From: a virus
Strand: one strand, 5' to 3'
DNA: 35,707 bases
Virus record (IMG/VR): IMGVR_UViG_3300008120_000321
Coordinates: 1 to 35,707 of that record
Both the position numbers and the translations under genes were made by a program. Each line of letters opens with the position of its first letter. Within the stretch, counting starts at the first letter, position 1. A model generated the notes under the pieces. It had not been told where the DNA came from, ran no database searches, and saw only the letters and a list, made by a program, of their open reading frames with translations. Below, piece after piece: positions 6,301 through 14,456 of the stretch.

Positions 6301-9300
6301 TTGCATTTATGTATGCGGGCTCCGCCTTAAGCGCCTCCATCATAGCATCTACAATAGTATCCCCAAGTCCCTTTTGCCCCTTTATGGCCTTGCGCTTCTT
6401 CCTGTTTCTGTACAAGTCTATACCTACCGTTCTCACTCTATTCCACACCGCCAGCCCTTCGTGGTATCCTCCTGGTACATTGGCAAACGCAGGAGGAAAT
6501 GGCATTAGTTCAGGGGATTTTATGTTGGTAATAACATTCCCGAGGCCACTCATAAACAGGTTTATGTCGTCCTGTTCATACTTATTGATTTGCAGATACC
6601 TTTTAATCGCGTCATCTGTATACCCTCTATCTCTAGCGTCCCTCACGATGTCTATGATATCCCTGTCCTCTCTAAACTGAGGATTAGGGATGAGAGTAGC
6701 CTCAAACGCTTCTGATGACTGTGGTATTGGCTTGCCACTCAACAGGTCGCTAAGAGCCGTGTTGATGAAGTCATCGAGCGTCATGGTTTCAATAGGGCCC
6801 AGATACTTAGTGATATACCTCCACAAAGACTTAAGCCAGTTTTTCATCTTCGGGTTTACGACATCCGCACCACGGTTTCCGATGATGATGGCGAGTGCTT
6901 CATCCGCTGCCTGACCAGGTGACTTGCCCTTAGCTAATTCTGCCTTGTACTCTTTGGTTGACTTGACCAGCTCTATACCACGCGCATAGAGTTCGCTGTT
7001 GTGGACCTTAATGTAGTTCAGCCATATGTGCCCAAACTCATGGATTAAGGTATTAAACAGCTCTGACTCCGAGTTGTGAACATCTGGGTTGATATAAATC
7101 TTCCCATCTTTTGTCATGCCATACACTTCGCCAACCATATCGAGTTCTCCGTTCTCACGCATCCTATTGAACTCATCAGCACTCATAAACACCTCCACTC
7201 CCGGGAAGGCATGATTGAGAAACTTAGCGAGCTCCACTACATTGCTCGGCGCACTATTAACAGCCCACTCCACGTTGCTAGATGAGGGCCGTTGGTCCTG
7301 AACCACATCTCTTAATACCTTGGTCTTGAATACTTCAGGTATTGGAATTGAACGCTCATAATCATCACCTATTTTAATAAGACTATACTCTCCAAATAGT
7401 CTTATTGCATACAAATTGTAGATATTCAGCCTATTGTTCACATTTCTGCCCTGAGAATCTTGTTTTATTTTTTGATTAACGCCATCATTGTTTATGGGCG
7501 TGAAATTTATATAGTCATACTCAACGTCAGCGAACATCTCTATGATCTTCTTGACGACAAGCGGCATTACGGTCGTCCCTGCTTTATTGTCTGTATACCC
7601 GCTATAAGTCGGCCCATTGTTAGTAAAGCTAACCCCTATTGATTTGCTGTATTCGTTATAAGTTCCACTAACCTCTATGCCCTCCATCCTATTCGTTTCT
7701 TTATGGAAATATTCGAATGTACCACTCCTGCTATTTGAAGACTGATTTGCCGCACTTGCATCGTATACCTCCTTTTCTCTAGACATAAGAGCCATTCTTA
7801 CAGCCTCTATGACTGAGTCATCAGATGGGAGAACTTTCTCCGCATCACCGGCAATCAAATTAACAGCCACATAGTCAGCAGAAAATCCATAAATATTATC
7901 TAATATTAAATCATCAAACTCTTCCGACATCGATACACGACGTGGATCCCGGTATATCGCATCTGACAGATTGAAATCGCCGCTTAAGTTCGTGGCCACA
8001 TAATAGGTGGTGCCAATAGGATTCATGGGGTCGACAGATCCAACCCTAATATGAGTTTCTTGAGCATAACGAGTCATGGAAATGCCCCTTATAGCAGTTA
8101 AAGCTGCAAATCCTTCAGCTATATAATTCACTAAATCCTGATTAGCCGAATCTTCGTCAGTAAACTCGGTAATTCCATTAAGTTCAATGCTACTGATTAT
8201 ATCAGCAAAAACATCTTCGGCCCTAGATGGCATTAAAAATGTGCGTACTTCTTTGTCTTGGGTAGAAACAACATCATCGAAATTCGTTCCAGATATAAGA
8301 CTCCGTAAATTCATTACCCCTAATTTATCAAGCGTATATTTAACACCTGAATTGCGGATTTTTTTTAACAAATTTCCATGATGAATTAAAAGTAAATCAC
8401 CCAGAAAAGACGTGGCATCTGAATACCCATAACTATGAACGCTTAGCCGATTTAGCTCACTCAAAGCTCTTGATAATTCTCCGTCATTGAGAGGATCTGT
8501 ATTTTGATTGTTATTATCAGCAAGTATTTGGCGGACATTACTAAGCACATCAATAAGAAGATCCCTATCGGATTTATTTTTAAGAGATTCTACAAGTTTA
8601 TTATTCTTTTCCCTAAATCTCTTGTTTACTACATGATTCTTAAATCTATTTAAACTCTTGATGCTAAATATAAACTTAGAGTCTTTATTATAAGAATCCG
8701 GTGAAACAACAGTTGTTTCAAACCTATTTGAAATATATTGTAGCATATCGTTTGCCTCGGAAGAAAGCTGAAACGGTGCCTTAGCCATACTAACCCCCCC
8801 ACCGGTAATATTAAAATCAGGGTCAGTCAACAACAACGAAAGCATTTGCAATGTACTAGCAGCGTTGATACTTGCAGGTACTTGAGCCACATTTAACTTG
8901 TAGTTGATGCCCGATGCTTTCAAGAAATCATTTATAACCTGCTTTACAGCAATCCATATTTTTTCTGCCAGTCTATACTCACCTGTCTTCGGGTCTAGTT
9001 GTTCAGCGCCATATTTACCGAGCAGAGATGCTGCGGCTTCCATGAAAGCCCCCGATTCATCTAACTCAGGATATTCTCGCTTTACTCTTTCAAGCTCTTG
9101 CTTGCCATCACCATATTTCAGCTCTTTTAATATCTGAGACCATGCATTCTTATTCCCATTCTTAATCATATGAATGAAAACGTGTCCATATTCGTGAATA
9201 GGGGTGTCAAACCCCACTTTCTGTGCCATGTTGACGTACACCGTTGGGTTGCCCATGGAGTCCCAGCTAGTCCACCCAAGCCTGCTGTCTGATGGCTCGT

Positions 9301-12190
9301 TTACTATCTGATACGGCACATTGAACTTATCCATCATCGTCGACAGCACTTTCTCAACATACTCCTGAGATGCCCCTTCCATTTCAGATGTCTTTTGAAA
9401 TTGAGTGCGATCATCTATGGTAATGGCATTTTCGTCAAACACAACATAGTTGAAGCCTCTAGCGGTATCGCTTGTTACGCCTCGTGCTATACTCTCTGCG
9501 GGGTATTTTACGCCGTCAATTCCAGCGCGAAGTAAAAATAAAGAGGCTTCTTTTTGTGGATTTTTTATACCACTTTCATAAAAGTATTTCGTTAAATCAT
9601 TATAGAAATCTTTTCCACTGCCTGATATTGGTCGTGGCCTATATATTTTATAGTCTGTCTTTTTGCCCAAAAGACGCATAGTTTCATTTGCACCCGAATC
9701 ACTTACTTCTTTAGGTAAATTTTCTTTTTCAAATTGCGAGTTAATTTTATTTCTATTTAAATCGCTAATCGGCTTATCCCACTCCAGCCAATCGTATTGG
9801 TCAGGGGTCTTCCCCTTGTGGAGTGTTACCTTGTAGAGCATCTTGTTCTTTTCTAACTTAATTTCCTTGCTAGATATTATGTTCTCAAGTTCTTTAATAA
9901 TACCCTTTAGTTTTTTTATTTCATTAGGCATCTCACTTCTCTGTTTTTCAGAGCGAGACGTTTTGGCAATTTCCTTTAAGTCAGGTATGTATTCTTTTTT
10001 TATCTTGTTTATTGCTACTTTAGCAATATCCCTTATCGTGTTTTCGTTAAAATTATCTCCATAACTGTCATCCGCAAGAAATAAGTAACTGTAGGCATCT
10101 TTGCTTATTAATTTTCCATCATAAGAATACTCGTCCCCCGATAGCTTTTTTGCATACATCTCCGCAATACTCTTCAAGTCCGTAAAGTACAGCCCCCAGC
10201 CAAATGCCTGCGCTCCTTCTCCCGTGCCTATCTTTTCAGTTGTAAACTTATCAAATTCGTAAGGAGACCCGTGCCACCCCTCTACTTGGTACATTTCCCT
10301 TCCGTCGCGCATGCCTATCTCTTCGCTTGTAGGCTGAGTCAAATAAGCAGAAACATCTACAGATTGCCTTGGCTTGGATGTAGGGATTCTGACATGAGCC
10401 TCATCGCCAAAAGTATCGTCAAGTTGTAGCTTCTCAATAGGAATCCTTAATTGTATCACAGCATCTCCATAGCCTTCCGCCTGTCCACTTTCTTTCGTAG
10501 AAAAGAAAAGGCCATCCTCTAATCCAAGCATTATGCCGGATTGTTCTATTTGCGCTTTTTTATCATCTGTCGTTCTATGATAAACCGTCACTAAGCCATC
10601 CGCGTCTATTTTGGCACCATTATCAAGCAGCTCATTAGATAAATCCTGGGCATTTAAGAGCGCATCCCCACTAAGCCTTTTGGATAGTCCTTCGCTTGGC
10701 AGTACTATTTTCGACTCCGACGCGCCTATTATAGTAGCAATATCTTTAATGGTGGCGTTTGACGGAATGTCGCTCAAAAGTATAAAGTCATTTTTTACCA
10801 GAGACTGAACAAAACTTGCCATTTTTTTCAGCATCTCCTTAAGCATTCCCAATAACTTAGTGTTTTGCTTTTCCTTAAACACCTTGTCAGTCATTATGCC
10901 AAGCAATGTGACTATCGCCTCGTCAATGTAATCATCCGGATCTTCAAACTTATACTTATTTTTTACATTGCTCAATACCTCTTGCCCCAATTCAGTCGTC
11001 TCTATTTCATTCTTCAAATTTTCATACAACTCGCTATACTCAGGGTCATTGCGCATAGCTTCAATGATCGGGTGCCCGAGTATCTCATGAAAAACGGTCT
11101 CAGCATTGGCGTAGGCCAAGTTAATGACAGCCCTTTTTTTAGAGGGTATGTACTTTCCTTTGAATAAAGCCCTTTCATCGTTTATAAACTCAACGCTAAT
11201 GCCAATCCTAGAGGCCACTGACGCAGCAAACTTCTTGAACTCATCAACCCCCTCTGGGCTTAACACCTCTTGTCCGCCAACTATTAGCATGAACTTCTCG
11301 TCACCTCGTTCTGCTGCTTTTTGTCCATATGCTATTTGGGTTGTAAATTCTCCTGAAACTTTCCGCACTGGCTTTTCTGCGGTTATCCTTGCCCCTGAGT
11401 TATACGCTAAGTCTAATGCGTTTTTCGTTTTGACCTCATAAACCCTGCCAGTGATTTTATTTTTAGCATACACCACTCCACCCATCTGCACCTTCCTAAG
11501 AGCGCCAAAGTAATTTGAAGACGGGTCAACAACAGTATACTCAGCGCCAACTTTAGCATTAACCGCATCTTTATTGGCATTGTATATCTCAAGTTGTCGA
11601 GCAGTGGGGCGTCTTCCCTCGCTAATATCATCAGCAATAGATGCCAAGACATCATCGTTAACTTGACCCTGCTTAAACGCTTCGTAGTCAGCATCCGACA
11701 CATCCTTGCTTGGCTTAGCCAATTCCGACTTGTCGACCTCAACCTCGTACTTACGCGTTGAATTATTGTAATTAGCCTTATCTCTAAACCTTGGAGGCAG
11801 TCCATCGAGGTCGTTAGCCACGAACGTAATCTTGTCATCGCCATAGTCTGCCGCATTAAACGACACATCATCTTCAATCTTCTCCGCCACTGCCCTGCTC
11901 ATAGCGTCGTCATTCTCAATCTCAATATTCATGCGAGACAAAACCGATGGCGGCATACGTTTCACTATCATATCAAGATACCTCTTGCCTACATACTCGC
12001 CATCAACCCTGTATACCGGTCCAGTACCAATAATTGGCGATAGATTTAGGACCTCTTTAGGCACCTTCTTGTTCAGCACAATACTGTCTATTTCATTCTG
12101 TATCGACTGCTGCAATGGCTTGTTGAGCGCTGGCGTCCTTGGTATTCGTGCCCTTCTCGATGGTCTTAGTCCGCTGCGCATCAGTGTCAT
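3371..12190 (-). CDS. Giant polyvalent protein: three metallopeptidase motifs, two ADP-ribosyltransferase-like domains, C-terminal membrane region
   Basis: About 2,939 residues (numbered here from an in-frame TTG at 12193; ATG at 12190 is the preferred start, ATG 12181 possible). In order: HEILGH at 369-374, a metallopeptidase-type HExxGH motif; an ART-like domain at about 530-610 (YHRTT at 538, GLFFST at 561, GDEAHVRI at 596); an ART-PolyVal-like domain at about 638-928 (HGSPYEF at 641, GWGLYF at 665, NYVVFDENA near 915); canonical HEYGH at 1000-1004 with E1052 as candidate third ligand; an unrecognised region 1160-1640; HEFGH at 1718-1722 with E1765; long helical/coiled region 1930-2300; PLPWERHYAGM near 2435; and hydrophobic segments near 2785-2835 resembling the C-terminal domain of large polyvalent proteins. 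It ends in PPPPPM. Such proteins are thought to be ejected with the DNA and to disarm host factors. It is the last gene of the virion operon and overlaps the upstream gene by 98 nt. Confidence 0.88.
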   Translation of the reverse strand: MTLMRSGLRPSRRARIPRTPALNKPLQQSIQNEIDSIVLNKKVPKEVLNLSPIIGTGPVYRVDGEYVGKRYLDMIVKRMPPSVLSRMNIEIENDDAMSRAVAEKIEDDVSFNAADYGDDKITFVANDLDGLPPRFRDKANYNNSTRKYEVEVDKSELAKPSKDVSDADYEAFKQGQVNDDVLASIADDISEGRRPTARQLEIYNANKDAVNAKVGAEYTVVDPSSNYFGALRKVQMGGVVYAKNKITGRVYEVKTKNALDLAYNSGARITAEKPVRKVSGEFTTQIAYGQKAAERGDEKFMLIVGGQEVLSPEGVDEFKKFAASVASRIGISVEFINDERALFKGKYIPSKKRAVINLAYANAETVFHEILGHPIIEAMRNDPEYSELYENLKNEIETTELGQEVLSNVKNKYKFEDPDDYIDEAIVTLLGIMTDKVFKEKQNTKLLGMLKEMLKKMASFVQSLVKNDFILLSDIPSNATIKDIATIIGASESKIVLPSEGLSKRLSGDALLNAQDLSNELLDNGAKIDADGLVTVYHRTTDDKKAQIEQSGIMLGLEDGLFFSTKESGQAEGYGDAVIQLRIPIEKLQLDDTFGDEAHVRIPTSKPRQSVDVSAYLTQPTSEEIGMRDGREMYQVEGWHGSPYEFDKFTTEKIGTGEGAQAFGWGLYFTDLKSIAEMYAKKLSGDEYSYDGKLISKDAYSYLFLADDSYGDNFNENTIRDIAKVAINKIKKEYIPDLKEIAKTSRSEKQRSEMPNEIKKLKGIIKELENIISSKEIKLEKNKMLYKVTLHKGKTPDQYDWLEWDKPISDLNRNKINSQFEKENLPKEVSDSGANETMRLLGKKTDYKIYRPRPISGSGKDFYNDLTKYFYESGIKNPQKEASLFLLRAGIDGVKYPAESIARGVTSDTARGFNYVVFDENAITIDDRTQFQKTSEMEGASQEYVEKVLSTMMDKFNVPYQIVNEPSDSRLGWTSWDSMGNPTVYVNMAQKVGFDTPIHEYGHVFIHMIKNGNKNAWSQILKELKYGDGKQELERVKREYPELDESGAFMEAAASLLGKYGAEQLDPKTGEYRLAEKIWIAVKQVINDFLKASGINYKLNVAQVPASINAASTLQMLSLLLTDPDFNITGGGVSMAKAPFQLSSEANDMLQYISNRFETTVVSPDSYNKDSKFIFSIKSLNRFKNHVVNKRFREKNNKLVESLKNKSDRDLLIDVLSNVRQILADNNNQNTDPLNDGELSRALSELNRLSVHSYGYSDATSFLGDLLLIHHGNLLKKIRNSGVKYTLDKLGVMNLRSLISGTNFDDVVSTQDKEVRTFLMPSRAEDVFADIISSIELNGITEFTDEDSANQDLVNYIAEGFAALTAIRGISMTRYAQETHIRVGSVDPMNPIGTTYYVATNLSGDFNLSDAIYRDPRRVSMSEEFDDLILDNIYGFSADYVAVNLIAGDAEKVLPSDDSVIEAVRMALMSREKEVYDASAANQSSNSRSGTFEYFHKETNRMEGIEVSGTYNEYSKSIGVSFTNNGPTYSGYTDNKAGTTVMPLVVKKIIEMFADVEYDYINFTPINNDGVNQKIKQDSQGRNVNNRLNIYNLYAIRLFGEYSLIKIGDDYERSIPIPEVFKTKVLRDVVQDQRPSSSNVEWAVNSAPSNVVELAKFLNHAFPGVEVFMSADEFNRMRENGELDMVGEVYGMTKDGKIYINPDVHNSESELFNTLIHEFGHIWLNYIKVHNSELYARGIELVKSTKEYKAELAKGKSPGQAADEALAIIIGNRGADVVNPKMKNWLKSLWRYITKYLGPIETMTLDDFINTALSDLLSGKPIPQSSEAFEATLIPNPQFREDRDIIDIVRDARDRGYTDDAIKRYLQINKYEQDDINLFMSGLGNVITNIKSPELMPFPPAFANVPGGYHEGLAVWNRVRTVGIDLYRNRKKRKAIKGQKGLGDTIVDAMMEALKAEPAYINATIDVKKQMMVGLLNSSDIRMSRNMRASLRRLAIEAKSIVRGGKIANTAKAQLVSYIIASLPKSKYTTKEVKSLLEKVKKATTTNMAQIIDEVRDTIATIKNRDLKSSISKMLETKITSKKKGVILGRTTVDAQVLLNALNGGMLMSEDSPAANIEAKIAEQSVALDTLLNEISAQPYEVQEEIQRNIEALTIAVKYNASLLMDDSNDGKTDVLKEVDDELKRILRGERAKFLEDKISKAKRRNELAAIMASDILQVDAGELMALIDDKEELDKLKQRLSDRTAKREQRFVQRFIDTIVGFLSGTTEDFTGIINKVSISAVSLFEGLAYDMTVRRISDAQKEYDRLNILTQDMLQDAAKRIFGPKWERVLANNAKQNISFPGFDQKFSVNQLYYIYNQYKNPANQESVLSSFKDAASKYGMSELEFFEYMLDFLARNHPDVIEWADWQVDEYFPAVYELYSPVYERVFGSPLPWERHYAGMLVREGVSSTPEISTLFSEFRLISPTVAGASTKSRVKSKSSIKFMDGDSILKKYTREMNFFASFEEAIRDVAGIFNNQLVKKAIEATSGKKVYNSLVTMIERIQGTGYVEDPASFIITGTKQFAIAKLAGNFRVFLSQMTTGMGYVADIGAVKFGVYAGKILGDPFKIKSMVDEMKEYNATLKSRLDGIDLNVLLGALGKTDDNFWIPQKWVQHMMILARLGDKYGILTGLPLYAYYKDKYLKQGVNEESAKKLAAEKFMTITSNVAQSNNPQNKGLTQTASGGIGDSILKSFTLFASQPLQYLRIEIMSIRNMYRILLSTGPKGVKSDEFAKNLRSFIAFHFVMPLFYNYVFLLGMPGILNKWDDDDEKDMILTGILGNITALILIGDVIESFKDWYTGKPWASDMRNTPFLMAAKDIVKSLQDYNRAKSDSKRQSAMIKIAANITDLSGIPAGTTLKYYKIIEEMIDGKSKFGKKIYDLFNVEEEVKEGPPPPPM

Positions 12191-14456
12191 CAAGGCTGCT
12201 TAGCGCAATGCGAGCCTGACGGATGTCAGCAATGTTCTCGACAATCTTGCGCTCCGTTTCCTCGGTAATCTTGCCCAGCTTCCTCATGTTTCCGGTCCAC
12301 TCTTGAACCTTATTGATATCATCTCCAGTGTTGTTGATGAATGCCCTACTTTTAGACATATTATCAGCAAGGTCCTCGTAGTAATTGTTGCGAAGCTGCA
12401 TGTATACCTCTCTATAAAACCCAAATGGGTTTGATGCCACCATCCCCCCGGCACCAAGCATCTCGGCCACTACTTCATTTCCATTCAATTCACCATATGC
12501 AGCAAGCTGCCCTATGGCCTCTCCACCCCCCTCCTGTATAGTTTCAAACGCTGCGTTCTTGACCACTGTTCTAGACACCCTGTTGGCGGCAGATGCAATG
12601 GATGATATCCTGAATTTATCAAGCATAGCCAGTAGTATAATCTCAGTGCCGGCTATAGCACCGCCCTTAATCAACCCCTTCATTGCCTTTTCTTCAATTT
12701 CGGGATCGTTGACCCACTCGCCTCTGCGTATTTGTTCTGGGGTGTATTTCTCTTTCATTGCCTGAAAGACATTCAAGCCAACCTCTAATGCCACATTAGA
12801 AACGACATTGCCAACATATGCGTTGAATGTACCCGCAGCAGACATCCCCGTTCTAAAGCCAGCAGCCGCACCAGCGGGAGTCTTGGTGACGAGAAGCCCT
12901 ACGCCAGCACCAATGACACCACCCGCAGCCTGAATACTCAACATCTCCCCTCCCGTCATCGTTATCATCTGAGTGAGAGCATCGGCAGCTAAGGTGGTAG
13001 CAGCAGGCAACAATACCGTAGGATCTGAAAGGTATCCGAGAAAATCAAACGTGCCCTCTTCTTCCATTCTCTGCATCAACATCAACTGAGTCTTGCTCAA
13101 CGGCAACTGCGGCTTTGAGCTATAGTACGCCATCCTTTTATTGGCTTCCTCTTGGGTTATCAGTCCTGATGCATACTTGACATACTCCTTAGCACCTTTA
13201 GTACTATAATAGGCATTCTTAATGCTATTAGAAACCCCCTCTATAAACCCAACGGTTTCCTCTTGGATTTGCTTGTTCGTCTTTTGATTAAAGTACATTT
13301 TGGCATCCTCATATTTATTAAATGCCTGCTTCTGAACGTCGATGCCTTTAGCGTAATCATTCAATATCTCTGCCACCGAATCGTACTGATCTTTGTTAGC
13401 AAACTTTAAGTTCTTAACATTATCTGGTGTTAGGTCAACTCCAGTTACTGCCTTAAACCTGTCTGCACTACTCTTTGTCAATGACTCCCCGATATTTCTC
13501 AGCTTAATCGCCTGGGCTGTGGACTCCTTGACCTGAGCTTCAAGTCTTTTATCCACTTCTAAAATATAATCTCTTTCGTATGCATCAGCAGTTGGCGATA
13601 TATCCTCTGCCTCTTTTTTCAAATCCTGCAAAAGTTCAAACCTGCCCTTTTTGTATTTCTTCTCGAGAGAAGCCATTGCGCTTTCATTCTGCTCATTCTC
13701 CTCGATATATTTAATCAAGTTTCTGACTGACTTGCGCCTATTGTAAACATCATAGGCTTCCCGCTGATTGACACCCAGCTCTTGTGCGAGCTCATTCTTT
13801 ATCCGGTTTTCGTTACTGATTGATACCCCAACTTCAGGGGTAACAGCCTCCTTGACAACGAAATCTTTGAGTCTCTTTATTTCCGACCTCTGTCCTTCCG
13901 AAGACTTTAAGAACCCGCTACTCAAATCAACTTTTATGCTTTTGTCGCCAGCCCTAGCCTCTATATTATTCAACTCATCTACATCGAAGACAATGCCATA
14001 CTTCCCTAAGTTTAGGTTTAAGTATCGGGTGATGTCTTTTGCCGATGGCTTTTTTTTCACAGGAGAGCTGACCCCCATCGCTAAGTCTTCAACAAATGGC
14101 TCAGGAGCCGTCATCTTCAAAAAAGCATCATCCAACACCTCATCTAAAAGCCCTTCCTCTTCAACATCCATTTGATAAGCGCGATCTATAGGCTCTGCGG
14201 AGTAGTCTATTTCCGCTATTTCTTTGTCGGCCTCTTCGGATAACCTCTCCTCAATACGCTGCTGAACGTCTGGGGCGAATGGCTTAACTATAGGTCTGCC
14301 AAGAGGCGTTGTTACCGGCTCCTTTTTAGGTTGCAATCTTTCTTTAGACAGCTCGTCAATAGGGACACTGACAACAGGCGGTGACAATGCCCTTCCGGCC
14401 TCGGATAGCTGACTGAGATTAGGAATAGATGGTAGTTTAGTGGGCTGCTTTGCCAT
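12093..14456 (-). CDS. Large internal virion / ejection protein with hydrophobic segments
   Basis: The 787-residue protein has a charged N-terminal half with long predicted helices, then an Ala/Gly-rich hydrophobic region (about 480-560, including AAGGVIGAGVGLLV) and a second one (about 610-640, GGAIAGTEIILLAML). A segment ETIQEGGGEAIGQLAAYGEL follows, a pattern seen in the membrane part of large phage ejection or polyvalent proteins. It probably leaves the capsid with the genome and helps form the channel across the host envelope; this is inferred from composition and position. The start codon overlaps the upstream stop by 1 nt. Its 3' end overlaps the giant gene in another frame, which raises the possibility that the two form one functional unit. 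Confidence 0.75.
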   Translation of the reverse strand: MAKQPTKLPSIPNLSQLSEAGRALSPPVVSVPIDELSKERLQPKKEPVTTPLGRPIVKPFAPDVQQRIEERLSEEADKEIAEIDYSAEPIDRAYQMDVEEEGLLDEVLDDAFLKMTAPEPFVEDLAMGVSSPVKKKPSAKDITRYLNLNLGKYGIVFDVDELNNIEARAGDKSIKVDLSSGFLKSSEGQRSEIKRLKDFVVKEAVTPEVGVSISNENRIKNELAQELGVNQREAYDVYNRRKSVRNLIKYIEENEQNESAMASLEKKYKKGRFELLQDLKKEAEDISPTADAYERDYILEVDKRLEAQVKESTAQAIKLRNIGESLTKSSADRFKAVTGVDLTPDNVKNLKFANKDQYDSVAEILNDYAKGIDVQKQAFNKYEDAKMYFNQKTNKQIQEETVGFIEGVSNSIKNAYYSTKGAKEYVKYASGLITQEEANKRMAYYSSKPQLPLSKTQLMLMQRMEEEGTFDFLGYLSDPTVLLPAATTLAADALTQMITMTGGEMLSIQAAGGVIGAGVGLLVTKTPAGAAAGFRTGMSAAGTFNAYVGNVVSNVALEVGLNVFQAMKEKYTPEQIRRGEWVNDPEIEEKAMKGLIKGGAIAGTEIILLAMLDKFRISSIASAANRVSRTVVKNAAFETIQEGGGEAIGQLAAYGELNGNEVVAEMLGAGGMVASNPFGFYREVYMQLRNNYYEDLADNMSKSRAFINNTGDDINKVQEWTGNMRKLGKITEETERKIVENIADIRQARIALSSLDDTDAQRTKTIEKGTNTKDASAQQAIAAVDTE

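Noticed and set aside
6162-6680. Plus-strand open frame of 172 codons inside the giant gene
   Set aside because: It lies fully opposite a coherent 2,939-residue coding frame, has a low-complexity Ser/Leu composition and no start context; read as an antisense shadow.
11413-11877. Minus-strand 154-codon frame within the giant gene in another register
   Set aside because: Met/Arg/Leu-rich composition typical of an off-frame shadow; the main frame is continuous here.
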